The notes beneath the pieces were generated by a model, which saw nothing but the letters and a program-made list of their open reading frames with translations, did not search any database and was not told the DNA's origin. The position numbers were made by a program, and so were the translations under genes. A DNA stretch of 64,000 nucleotides from Pictodentalium vernedei (taxonomy: Eukaryota > Mollusca > Scaphopoda > Dentaliida > Dentaliidae): the NCBI GenBank assembly GCA_031216915.1, contig CM062289.1, positions 386,548,674 through 386,612,673 on the forward strand. Reading direction: 5' to 3'. Of the stretch, positions 46,126 through 56,778 are shown piece after piece (within the stretch, counting starts at the first letter, position 1; each line of letters starts with the position of its first letter).

Positions 46126-46544
46126 ATTTATTTATTTATTTATTTATTTATTTATTTGTGTTTAAGGTCACATACTTATTTATGCACAATGGCTAATCAT
46201 GACCGTGACAGTTTTAAGGGTGGAGGAAGTCGGAGTACCCGGTGAGAACCGCCGAGCAACGACGAACAGCTGCCAGCTCCCCAACATCGTAACTCCGCAC
46301 TGCAGCACAGGCAGGGTTAGATTGATTGAAGACATGCGCACCATCGGCGTGCAGTACGCCTTAGTACACGGCGTCATCGTGCCCCCATGTGGAAAATCAG
46401 GGTTAAGTGCCTTGCCCAAGGACACAAGGCGGGAGTCCGAATCAACCGTTCAGATGGTCACCCATCCGAGGACTAACCGGGCTCGACGTTGCTTAACTTC
46501 GATGATCTGACGAGAACCGGTTACCGCAACGCCACCGCGCCCCC
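46126..46544 (-). mobile_element. 5S rRNA-headed SINE
   Basis: Minus-strand SINE flanked by perfect 12-bp duplication TTATTATGAAAT (46114-46125 and 46545-46556). The body and tail match the tRNA-headed SINEs, including GTGTCCTTGGGCAAGGCAC and the (TTTA)n tail. Its head, about 46440-46530, reads as 5S rRNA: TCGTCAGATCATCGAAGTTA, GCAACGTCGAGCCCGGTTAG and TCGGATGGGTGACC, which cover the internal promoter. Identity to 5S is partial, so this is a derived head, not a 5S gene. Confidence 0.9.
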
Positions 46545-46556
46545 TTATTATGAAAT

Positions 46557-47429
46557 GGAACTGACAAGGGAAAAATATGCAGAATGTACGTGGGTTCCAA
46601 ATTTACTTTAAAATTCTAGAACGTGAGTTACGTGACGGGTATTGACTTTTAAGGGGGTTGATGTCAGATATTACGGACCTAACAATAGTTTTATTCGGTG
46701 AGTCTGAAAGCGAATGTGAATACAACTTTGGTCAGGCCAGTATAGTCACGTTTTACCCAAAATAAAAGTCAATAACTATTTTTGTTATATGTCAACAATT
46801 TGTGTGCATTCGGACAAATACAATAAACAACTAAAACCAACATTTCATAGATTTAAATAACGTTTAAACTATTTCATCGGTAGCGTTCCGTTTGCACATG
46901 TAACTAACTGTAATTCAAAATATGTTCCCAACCGTCTCCCTAATTGATCGGAATTTTCTAACAAAATATATACGTCATGTTGAAATGTTCCATGGTGTAT
47001 TCCCTCAATTCGTCTATTTGTATAACAAAATGGTGAACTCGGTCTACAAATTATTCAGCATCTGGTCAGGTTTGGGTTAATCGAAAAGCAGAAAATCTAT
47101 TGCCAACCAGTAATCACGAAGACCCGCTCTTACCTCTCACAGAGTGCGTTTCTTGTCTGACTGAGTAAAGGCGGTTGAATTTTTGGAAGACATGTACCTA
47201 AACTGACAAGGATTTCTTACCACCAATAATGAGATAACTCGATAAAACGTACCCACTAAAATGCTCTATTTGAGCCTTAAAAAAGTTAAAAATCTTGTTC
47301 TTAGGCCCTCCCGCATGGTCCTTTTGACTGCCACATGCTCTCTTTTTATAACCAATGTAAACTTAAAAACATACTAATTAAATGGTTTATATCTGATATT
47401 TTTACCCAAGTTGATAAAATTTATAATTT
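46557..47429. other. unassigned intergenic sequence
   Basis: AT-rich sequence with no supported gene or repeat. Confidence 0.4.
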
Positions 47430-47497
47430 TGTCCCTTGAGTGCAACAAGGCTTTGCAATGCTTTAGCATTGCAAAGCCTTCTTGCACTCAATGGACG
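47430..47497. mobile_element. 68-bp palindrome related to the micro-element family
   Basis: TGTCCCTTGAGTGCAACAAG...GCACTCAATGGACG with centre TTTGCAATGCTTTAGCATTG. Length and CGTC-like ends match the 68-bp family, but its flanks (ATTT, AAAT) are not a clean duplication. Confidence 0.55.
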
Positions 47498-47731
47498 AAA
47501 TACACCACCACGCATGCTATTCTGTAGATTATAAGGCCTAATATATAAAACAAATCAAGAACATAAACTTTCGATGGCACAGAAATAATTACAAAAATAA
47601 AAATTAAAATAAAAAACCGCCCGCCCACATGCAATTTTACAAAAATGGACTCAGACACAGAAGATCTACTTTGTGGGGCCGTATCTGTCCGTTTTGAAGA
47701 CAGTTGGTTTGGTAACGACAATAAAACGGGC

Positions 47732-47752
47732 ATTTTTGTTTTCTCTTTTCAG
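47732..47752 (+). other. strong candidate splice acceptor
   Basis: A pyrimidine tract TTTTTGTTTTCTCTTTTCAG ends at 47752. It could begin a 3' untranslated exon of the precursor gene, whose donor-like site is at 44263, or belong to another transcript. No frame supports coding. Confidence 0.3.
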
Positions 47753-48262
47753 ATAGATGAAGAAGAAAATTAATATGCGTCCAGAATTAAATTGTATAGA
47801 GTTGACATCTCTCAGCTCTCTGTGCTGATGTTACTTACGGATGGCTGTGATACATAAACTTTTGTTTTACATTTTTGTCTTGATATATGTGATTCCTCAT
47901 TTTAATTTATCAAAACATTACTCAAGTAAATTACAATATCAAACTCACTTGTCTAAGTTTATATCCCCGACACACGGAACCATTTTTCCCACTGTGACGA
48001 CAAAGGATTGCTTAGTAAATAAGTCGCTCAACCACACTGCCCGATCGGTTCTCGTATTCTATGAACAATCAGAGGATTCTCTGTTGCTGTTCGTAAGTTT
48101 CTTTGTTGAAATCGCGTCTTTTTCACCCACCAGATACGGTCTCAGATCAGATTTCTAGTCACCGGAGTAAGATGGGGCGTATGTATCAACCCCTTTGCAT
48201 TTATCAAGTAGCGGGATTATCGACTGAGGTTCAGTTCATCTGAGGAAGACGCAGGTTACGTT

Positions 48263-48513
48263 TTAACCCTTTACCTAACGTGAAAAGCAGACGACACTTG
48301 CAAAAAAAAATCTTGAACAACTAATTTTTTTCATTTTTTGTCTCAAAAACATAGGTTATGACCCCCCATTGGAACGAGCTCGACGAGCTCGTTCCAATGA
48401 GGGATCATAACCTATGTTTTTGAGACAAAAAATGAAAAAATAAGGAAAATTCACTGACGATTTTTGAGAATAGCGCTGGCCGGTTTTGGCCGTTACGTTA
48501 GGTAAAGGGTTAA
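48263..48513 (+). mobile_element. hp1 TTAA-flanked MITE
   Basis: TTAA and both termini intact, hairpin tip CATTGG/CCAATG. Confidence 0.9.
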
Positions 48514-48982
48514 GCAGGAAGATAGACTGCACAAACCTAGAAATGTCAGGTAGAATTTCTGTCATGTGGACAATCAGGTGGATTTTTAACCAATTTGTAG
48601 GCATAATTTGGGGAATTTTAGGTGATCTGCTGAAAGCGAAATATATTGGTAATGAAAACAATTTAAGTTGGGGACCGAGAATCGTTTAAATATATGTACA
48701 ATTTAGACGTCAGTCGGTATGGTACACAACAAAAAGTGGTTCAGCAAGTTCTCTGTGGCCTGTATGGAGGGTTCTCAATGGTTCTGTGCTAAACGTTTCG
48801 TTGTTTTGAATATATAGATATATTATTCTTTTGATATCACGATTCGAATCATGTGCTAATAGAAACGTGTACTCGTCTAGGTTAACCATTCTATACAATA
48901 ACAACCTATTTATTCCTCACAGAATCCGAGAACCTATTGGACAGTGTGTCATTGTTATCTATCAATGACATAAATACGTCTT

Positions 48983-49323
48983 TATACCATGATTACCTAT
49001 TGTACTATATATGACAAGCCTATTACATAAAGTTTAGCTTTATACACCAACCGTGGTGAACACGCCAGAAATGGGATTTCAGTGGTTAAAATTTACACCT
49101 ACAGTGGAACTACATGCAAGTTGACCTTTGGTGACGTCGACCTGCTTGCGAACTTGTCTAAATTTATCGCACGTCGCCTCGCGAAGAGTGAAATGAAAGT
49201 GGCAACTTTTTTTTAATGGGTTTACCCCATAAGACACCAAAACTTTACAAACATGCATTGTCTCATGCTAATAAAGCATCCACAACTCGAAATAGTATGT
49301 TATTATGTTATTAAAATGAAAAA
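48983..49323 (-). repeat. dispersed repeat, copy 2, inverted relative to 37195-37552
   Basis: TTTATACCATGATTACC to ATGTTATTAAAATGAAAAAG is the reverse complement of the earlier copy. A C-run follows immediately. Confidence 0.85.
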
Positions 49324-50230
49324 GCCCCCCCCCCCCCCATCCCTCCCGCCCGGAAGAACCATTTTTGCCGAATGATCGATGAAGATGATACAAAAATATG
49401 ATCGAGATGTCCTCTGTGTGGACTGCCATTGATCGCTCAGATGCAAGGAAGCCAGCGTTCGTTCAGTTCGAAAAATCTAAATTTTCTCCAGGTCTGGGCC
49501 ACCTCCACCCCGGTACATTTCCCGGTAGCTTTTCTTGGCCAAGTCCGCCCCTGGTGGGTACCAGACAGAAAACTGAATACCAAGTCCCGTCTCAGTCATT
49601 GACCAGATTAACTTTTAGAATGTATGTTTCAACATTTTTTTGAGCCTCGAGAGTTCAACATAAATCGATCAAGCAGTATATTGATTTACGACAATACTTT
49701 GAAATCACAAAAAAAATCTGCTGATTGATTGATGTTTCTTCGAGAGTAGGAAGTACGCCAGATCAATGTATTTCATTGGAAGGTGAGCCGTCTTTTTCGA
49801 TAAACTACCCGCGTCTATGTTTGCGATCTGTTCCTTCAGTCCGGAAAAAGCTTGAGGATTTCACTGTTGGATATTAATTAATGGATCATTTATACTGTTG
49901 TGGGTCTGGAATACCTAGCTGCTTTAACATTTCAGCTAACACACATGGAGTGACACAACCACATTGCAAAAAAAAAAAAATACGACAGAAATATTGGCAA
50001 TCCATTTGTCGGTACTTTTATCGTGAAAATATCATATTTAAATGTGTTTGGCATTGCAAACCTTTTTTATTCGATCTTAAGCAAAAACAGAGAAAATGAT
50101 ATTTTGTTTCACTACCCTAAACGAAAAGGCTGTTGGTTTGTCATACAGAGTAGACCAATTAACATCTTTAACCTACAGCCGTATGGCGTTGTCTTCTAAC
50201 GAGGAGGCCTACATTAACGCAGTGCCCCCC

Positions 50231-50263
<33 letters not shown>

Positions 50264-50289
50264 ACTCGCACTCCACTCAACGTCCTAAT
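49324..50289. other. unassigned; C homopolymers and (CA)n
   Basis: C runs at 49325-49339 and 50224-50246, followed by a short CACACA tract. No supported gene. Confidence 0.45.
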
Positions 50290-50315
50290 CTCCCAACATG
50301 CAATCAAAAACTGTT

Positions 50316-50591
50316 TCATAATTCCCCCATTGGCGCCTTCTCAATCTCCCCAACAAAAACATTGAACCTTTTCCTCATATCATTCCTCGTCCAATTATCC
50401 TTCATGTTTCTACCCCATTTTTTCATTAGTTTCCCAAGGAGTCTTGTTCTACTAGGCAAATATCTGTGGTATTCTAAAATCAAATGTACCAGGGTCTCCG
50501 TTACACCTAAGTTACACATTTGGGCACACTCTTTTCTCGCCTTTCCCGGCCTCACCCCCAACCCCAGTGACTTGGATCTCACTTTAAACAA
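50316..50591 (-). pseudogene. LINE C-terminal knuckle domain, decayed
   Basis: Encodes CAQMCNLGVTETLVHLILEY, which aligns with CQMCNLDMVETLEHFLLEC of the 18-kb copy. The last Cys is replaced by Tyr, and upstream frames are broken. Confidence 0.75.
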
Positions 50592-50646
50592 CAGTGATCC
50601 CCCAACCGTCTCAAGAACTCATGGTCTTAATTCCAGCTCGCCAGTT

Positions 50647-50715
50647 CGTCCCCTAGTTCTAATGTGTTCTATGTGCCAGTAGGCACATATAGAACACATT
50701 GGAACTCAGGGGTCG
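50647..50715. mobile_element. 69-bp palindromic micro-element, copy 2, inserted in LINE
   Basis: CGTCCCCTAGTTC...GAACTCAGGGGTCG with arms AATGTGTTCTATGTGCC. It is flanked by AGTT at 50643-50646 and 50716-50719. The 18-kb LINE copy has no such insert between CTCGCCA and TTACAATCC, so the site was originally empty. Confidence 0.82.
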
Positions 50716-51193
50716 AGTTGCTATTACAACCCTCGAGGACCCTTTCCATTATAAAGCCACTCCCCCGCTTCATTACCCCTTCTAGATCTTCAGTCACTTT
50801 TGAGTAATTCCCCCATTAGATCCCTCGCCTGCCTTATCCATCCTGTCTGAATGTTACAGTCCCGTATATGGCTAAACGTCGTTTTACACCATCTGCTGTT
50901 TAGGAGGGTTACCAGTTAATTTAGGTAGCATAATTTTCCCATATCTATTCTTTGCCTAAGCGGCATCCACCCGAGTTCGTCCCCCTCTGAAAGCCTCCAG
51001 TGTGGCTGCGTCACTTGGTCCGGTTATCCGCCCATCTACATCATTTTGTAGAAACTCCAAGTCCCTCACTGCCATTTGGTTTAATGAGATCACATCTGTT
51101 CCATACTTTATATTTGGTAAAACCCCCCTCTACCAAATAGTTTTTTCAACGAACACCTTGTTAAATCTATTTCTTCCCATAAGTTTTAACTGA

Positions 51194-51476
51194 TTGGATG
51201 GGAGCGCGGTGGCTCAGCAGGTAGAGGTGCAGGCTGCAAGCCGAGAGGTCCTCGGTTCGAATCCCACCTGCGGCAACCGCGTTGTGTCCTTGGGCAAGAC
51301 ACTTCATCTCCATTGTCCGCGTGGGGGCACGATGACGCCGTGTACAAAGGCGTACTGCACGTCGATGGTACGCATGTCTTCAACCAATCTAACCCTGCCT
51401 GTGCTGCAGTGCGGAGTTACGATGTTGGGGAGATGGCAGCTGCTCGTCGTTGCTCGGTGGTTCTCTCCGGGTACTC
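51194..51476 (+). mobile_element. SINE, 3' truncated, inside the LINE
   Basis: tRNA-Cys-like head (GGAGCGCGGTGGCTCAGC), B box GTTCGAATCCC and the ACGATGACGCCGTG body. It ends at CTCTCCGGGTACTC without a tail, directly abutting LINE sequence AACAGATATC. Confidence 0.9.
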
Positions 51477-51876
51477 AACAGATATCCCTCTGTAATTATC
51501 TAAAACTTCCTATCTCCTTTTTTGTGTATGAATGTTACCCTGCTTTCCTTCCACTCTGTCGAGACCTTTTTGTTTTGTGATAGCCATGTTAAACAATGCT
51601 GTAAGATGCTCATATAATGGTTCCCTTCCTCTTTTTAAAAATTCTTTGGGAATTTCATCCATGTCCGATGTTTTGCCATTCTTTTACTTGGCGACTGCAT
51701 TTCGTATACTTCCCCACCCTCAATTTCCCTGCATACTAAGTCAGATCAAGTTTCTGCACTCTCCATCATACATTCTGGAGGGACGCCTTCCCCCAACTTA
51801 TATCATTTACCTTCTCCCAATGCTTGATCATTTCCACTGTTATACTGTCCCAGTCATCTGTACTTTTCCATCTACC
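51477..51876 (-). pseudogene. LINE reverse-transcriptase N-terminal fragment
   Basis: Nearly identical to the start of the fragment at 63797-64000 (AACAGATATC, GTAATTATCTAAAAC, CCACTCTGTCGAGACC). It is broken on both sides by the SINE and an hp1 element. Confidence 0.78.
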
Positions 51877-52129
51877 TTAACCCTTTACCTAACCTGAAAA
51901 GCAGACGACACTTGCAAAAAAAATTCTTGAATAACTAATTTTTTTCATTTTTTGTCTCAAAAACATCGGTTATGACCCCTCGTTGGAACGAGCTCGACGA
52001 GCTCGTTCCAACGAGGGGGTCATAACCTATGTTTTTGAGACAAAAAATGAAAAAAATAATGAAAATTAATTGGCGATTTTTGAGAATAGCGCTGGCCGGT
52101 TTTGGCCGTTACGTTAGGTAAAGGGTTAA
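51877..52129 (+). mobile_element. hp1 MITE inside the LINE
   Basis: Intact TTAA and termini, hairpin tip CGTTGG/CCAACG. Confidence 0.92.
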
Positions 52130-52614
52130 TACTCTGTGTGGTATTGCCTTTGTTAGTTTTATTTATCCATTTCCAGAATATATTGGAACTCGACCCCCCC
52201 CGCCCCCCCCCACCTACCCACCTGTTTTTCTTATTGCTTTAATGAGATTACCATTTCGCACTTTCCTATGTTTGTCCTTGAGTATATTAACCTTTGTTCT
52301 TGCCTCCTCATATACATTTTGGCACTTTTAGTGGCTGTATCATTTACCCTCTTAAGTTTTCTACACCTTCTAAATGCAGCACATTTTTTTCTTTTAGTGT
52401 GTGTTTGAGCCCATCATTTACTCTGTATCCTTGTTCATTTGTCGCCATTTCTAATTCTCCCTATGCCCCCCCCCCCCCCACCACACCCCAGCATCTTTTA
52501 GACTTCTCACTATTGAGTCCGTCTCCTCCTGCGATTAACACATTTTCTAGCTTTGGTTTTAAATTCTCCTCAAAGTACCTCCAGCCTGCTTCTTTTCCCA
52601 GCTTCCAGTTGGCC

Positions 52615-52824
52615 TTAATCCTTTACCTAACGTAACGGCCAAAACCGATTCTCAAAAATCGCCAGTTAATTTTCATTATTTTTTTCATTTTTTGCCTCAA
52701 AAACATAGCTCGTTCCAACGAGGGGTCATAACCTATGTTTTTGAGACAAAAAATGAAAAAAATTAGTTATTCAAGAATCATTTTTGCAAGTGTCGTCTGC
52801 TTTTCAGGTTAGGTAAAGGGTTAA
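52615..52824 (-). mobile_element. hp1 MITE inside the LINE, hairpin arm deleted
   Basis: TTAA on both sides, but most of one hairpin arm is gone (ACATAGCTCGTTCCAACGAG). The element is about 40 bp shorter than its relatives. Confidence 0.88.
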
Positions 52825-53150
52825 CGACCGTCCCTTGTTGTGTTATTCTATTGTCCTTAACCCGTACTGTTATCAGTTTGTGATCACTATTTAACTCCGA
52901 ATTTCCTTCGTCGTCTATTTCTGTGTATGACCTCCCTTCGTAGCTCTGGGTCAGTGAGTACAGTCGATTATTGTCCTTCCCCACGTCCATTTACCCTTAC
53001 ATTTTGCATCCTTATCACCAGTCAAAATATTCAGTCCCAATTCATTTGTAAACTCTAAGATTTCCCCCTCATTAATGTTGATTTTCTTATCCCCACCCAT
53101 TATACCCCACCCCTTCTCCCTCCGCCCCAATGTGTCCATTAAAATTAGTC
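52825..53150 (-). pseudogene. LINE APE-type endonuclease fragment
   Basis: Minus-strand frames contain GEILEFTNELGLNILTGD and GKWTWGRTIIDC, then LNSDHKLITVRVKDN, whose SDH motif marks the C-terminal side of APE endonucleases. Two overlapping frames are needed, so it is frameshifted. Confidence 0.75.
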
Positions 53151-53224
53151 AACCTTAAAAATTGAGTCTTCTAAAACAAGGCTTCATTCGCCATGAACGA
53201 CGCTATTTTGCCAATACGGGAGAA

Positions 53225-53481
53225 TTAGCACTTTACCTAACATGAAAAGCAGACGACACTTGCAAACAAAATTCTTGAATAACTAATAATTATTTTCATT
53301 TTTTGTCTCAAAAACATAGGCTATGACCCCTCATTTAGAACGAGCTCGTCGAGCTCGTTCCAAATGAGGGGTCATAACCTATGTTTTTGAAACAAAAAAT
53401 GAAAAAAAATAATGAAAATTAATTGGGGATTTTTGTGAATAGCGCTGGCTGTTTTGAACGTTACGTTGGGTAAAGGGTTAA
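53225..53481 (+). mobile_element. hp1 MITE with TTAG left flank
   Basis: The left flank is TTAG and the left terminus CACTTTACC. The right side is intact TTAA. Both hairpin arms carry the same extra T at the tip (CATTT against AAATG). A C run follows at 53506-53523. Confidence 0.87.
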
Positions 53482-53560
53482 GGCGTTGAGTACGTTCGTT
53501 CTGAACCCCCCCCCCCCCCCCCCACTGTTTATGAGCACTCCTCTGTTAGTTTTCATAATA

Positions 53561-53768
53561 ATAATAACACTTCGGCCGGCCGCTGATTTGTCGCGGTTCT
53601 CGTATGAGAAGGCCTTGGTTACCCATGTTCTACCAACTGCCTCCCTATTCCCGCGCTTCTTCTCTCCTCCCAACACTCGGAGACGAACTGCTTGATGACA
53701 TCCCTTGCCCCATCCTTCCCAATCTTTCCGATTAGTATATTAACCCTCTCCTTTGAGTCGCCCCCTAA
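53561..53768 (-). mobile_element. LINE 3' end, severely 5' truncated
   Basis: CACTTCGGCCGGCCGCTGATT to CTCCTTTGAGTCGCCC matches the 3' end at 18005-18215. It lies beside an ATAATAATAAC tract like the tail of the 18-kb copy. About 208 bases remain. Confidence 0.85.
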
Positions 53769-55181
53769 CCATAATCATATGATGTATCTTTGAACAGAAC
53801 AGTTATCACCGTAAACTTTGCACTTGCCATACTGGCAATAGGTAACAAGAACCTCTTCCGTAATTTTAACCACATTTGTTTAGAGTGGACTATTTAGTTG
53901 GATCACTCAAAGTTTGTTCGTTCCAATAAGAAATCATAGGCCATGTGTTGAATAAAAAGTAAAAGACAATTTCCATGTGGACCGGTCCATTTTTAACAAA
54001 AAGATTAAAGAATGGACAACATCGTGGACGTGGATGGGCACTGTAGAATTATACGCTAATAAAGAATTAATTACGGTATACTTCGTTCCGGTTATTGACA
54101 GATCGTGACGAACTTGCTGTCTGAAATATCTATATTTTGTTTTTCACTTTGGTTGAATAAAGTTCCCAATCAAGGAACGTGATACAATGTCTCCGGTCAT
54201 CAATAAAATGCCATGAGATAAATGATTGAATAAAAATATTTTAATCCGGACTGAGAAATGTCATAGTTTCGCCTGTTTTTATTTTCTGGGGATATTCCAT
54301 GAAAATGGGCGCTGAACGAAGAGAGTGAACCGCGACGGGCGTCTCCAGCATTAAACAATTAGGACGATCTGCCCTTAATACTTTGAACTTGCTGTCAACA
54401 TCGGTAATGAGGAACCTTGAGTTGTGTATGTGAAATAATCCTAATGCTGTTGAATGTTCTCATAATACGAATGATTAGATGTAGGTTCTTTTGTAAGGTA
54501 TACAGCCCCTTGCCCGTTTATCAGCATTGAACGCGTCTTCCAATTGGCTAACGTGGCCGAAACAAATAGCAATGACGTCTGGCATTCATTCTAAACACGC
54601 AGGTAATAAGAGCTCGCGCTGATGTTACCCACTTGTTGCACGAGAAACATACAGGTGCTAAGAATAATCTTTGATCCCGCCCAGCCAGCTTCGACTTGCA
54701 AAACTCTCATTAGAATTGTTAAGCTATCTCCAACTAATATTCGTACTTCAGTTAATAATACCAATAAAAACTTAAACACCTCGTCCCCTGAGTTTCAATG
54801 TGTTCTATGTGCCAGTTGGCACATAGAACACATTGGAACTCAGGGAACGACCTGTAAGTGCTCGCAATTTGCTAGTGCAGAAATAACGTGAAAATGTTAT
54901 TCCAAAATGACCAGTTCCATCCAAATACCACAGACATTGTCTGAGTTTTATCAACACGGCTTAAAAAGTTGTCACCAGTGACTGATGTTTCTGATGGTTA
55001 ACATTAAAATGTTCACTGTTATTAAGCGCATCTACCTCTTGTAAATTCCACAAGCGCCAGTCAATCCTTCGGCTTCAAATCTGAGCCGAGACTGCAATAT
55101 CACTCGAGTGATACACAAATTGTCACAATGTCACCTTCAGCCCCGTCATCCAGCACATGTTTTGAGTATAACAGCATCGTT
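53769..55181. other. unassigned; contains the palindrome at 54782-54849
   Basis: No supported gene. Open frames at 54591-54891 are interrupted by the palindrome. Confidence 0.4.
54782..54849. mobile_element. 68-bp palindromic micro-element, copy 3
   Basis: CGTCCCCTGAGTTTC...GGAACTCAGGGAACG, with arms AATGTGTTCTATGTGCCA. Flanked by ACCT at 54778-54781 and 54850-54853. Confidence 0.82.
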
Positions 55182-55431
55182 TTAACCCTTTACCTAACAT
55201 GAAAAGCAGACGACACCTGCAAAAACAATTCTTGAATAACTAATTTTTTTCATTTCTTGTCTCAAAAACATAGGTTATGACCCCTCATTGGAACGAGCTC
55301 GACGAGCTCGTTCCAATGAGGGGTCATAACCTATGTTTTTGAGACAAAAATGAAAAAAATACTTAAAAATAATTGGCGATTTTTGAGAATAGCGCTGGCC
55401 GGTTTTGCCGTTACGTTGGGTAAAGGGTTAA
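55182..55431 (+). mobile_element. hp1 TTAA-flanked MITE
   Basis: Both TTAA sites and termini intact, tip CATTGG/CCAATG. Confidence 0.92.
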
Positions 55432-56736
55432 ATAATAATAATCCTCCTATAGTCTTCTTTGTCAAATTATTGTTCTTTTTTAATTACATGGAACTAACTT
55501 CATCGTTTGACTTCTGTTTCAGTGTTTGTTTGCCTCGCAAACAATTCTTGTTTATTAGTCCTTTCACATATCAAAATACACGGAATCGTACTTTCGGAGA
55601 AGTTTTCTTGTGAGAATTATCTCCCGTATTGTCCGATACGGCGCATGCGTCTGCGTACCCTGTCAAGACCAAAACCTACCTCTAAATACAACGAAAGTTT
55701 TCTTTGCATTATGGACAATATACTGTTCAGCCTTTTGAGTGATAATATTTAAATTTAGATGGCTACGTGACGTGTATAACACGTGAAAAAATAATTTGTT
55801 TGGAGCTGCAGAAGTTACGAGTGTTTAAGTAGATTATTCACACTTTTTCGGAAAGGTTTGAGAAAATTACCTCATAAGGTCATATAGCTGAGTGTAGGAA
55901 CCAAAGTTTTCAATATCACAGTGGATAAACGGACGAATCACCTTTTCGGAAGAGGCGGAGCGCGAAGCAACGCATTTCTCTTTTTAGTCGCCAGTTTTAT
56001 TGCACGCAGAAATTGTATTAGCTTTTTTTACTTTAAACCTTTACAAAACATAAAATGCAGACATCACTGTACACATGACGAAAGTGAATATACTAGAGAT
56101 TTCCTTTCCAGCCCCTGCAGCGTAGCATTATGTCCCTCATTGGTTTCGGATGCATAAAACGACGTCCCGATCCGCAACCGGTTTTTGCCCAGAAAATTTG
56201 GCTTCAAATGTAGTTTATGTACATTTCCGAACAGTTTTAAGTTTCAAACGATATACGTATTTAAAGATACATGATTAACTAACAGTAATTAGTTTAAACT
56301 AATGTTATTAACTCACTCGGGGTGAAATAGTACGCCCGTTTGTGAAGACACTATCTGATCTCTCACCGACCGGTCAGTTGCGAAATCTACTGATCATCAG
56401 TTGCCTATTATCTGTCCGATTAGTTGAGGATTTTACCCCGTTGTGAATAACTACATGCTTGATTAAGCCCAATAACGTGTTCTGGCATTGTCGAATTACT
56501 CAACACAACAGATCCCATGGGTAGATAATATCTGCCATTTTTGACTATAAAAAACGTGTTTAGCGTTAATTTCTATATCGGAATGCAAAGTATAACTTCT
56601 GGGTAAATAAGATTGCACTCCGCGTTTGACTTCATTATAAAATTCGACCGAATATCGAATACTATATGATGCATGGAACAGACATGAACGGCTCGGGTGA
56701 AATGCCCTGCCCATACTACAAAAAAACATTAAGCCC

Positions 56737-56778
56737 AATGAAATCGCGGGAATGAAATCGCGGGAATGAAATCGCGGG
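56737..56778. repeat. three tandem copies of AATGAAATCGCGGG
   Basis: Exact 14-base triplication inside the 3.5-kb foldback. Confidence 0.85.

Larger units (their letters stand above)
50290..53160 (-). mobile_element. shattered non-LTR retrotransposon with nested insertions
   Basis: One LINE, read right to left. Endonuclease lies at about 53150-52825, the linker between endonuclease and reverse transcriptase at 52614-52130, and the N-terminal reverse-transcriptase part at 51876-51477. The C-terminal part is at 51193-50290. hp1 elements split it at 51877-52129 and 52615-52824, a SINE at 51194-51476, and a 69-bp palindrome at 50647-50715. The reverse-transcriptase core between the SINE borders is missing. 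It is the same family as 17990-19320 and 63470-64000. Confidence 0.8.

Noticed and set aside
46430-46545. 5S rRNA gene
   Set aside because: The similarity is partial and the sequence is fused to a SINE body with one target duplication around the whole unit.
47488-47733. Minus-strand frame with VKLHVGGRFF, reminiscent of BTB/T1 domain starts
   Set aside because: The match is only about ten residues, is followed by AT-rich hydrophobic sequence, and no usable donor follows the motif.
47841-48158. 105-residue plus-strand frame with a hydrophobic start (MAVIHKLLFYIFVLIYVI)
   Set aside because: It looks like a signal or membrane segment but has no conserved domain or splice context, and AT-rich DNA gives such frames by chance.
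37195-49323. A single 12-kb transposon ending in the inverted 350-bp repeats
   Set aside because: The left copy is not at an evident element end, no target duplication is seen, and the interval holds an apparent host gene.
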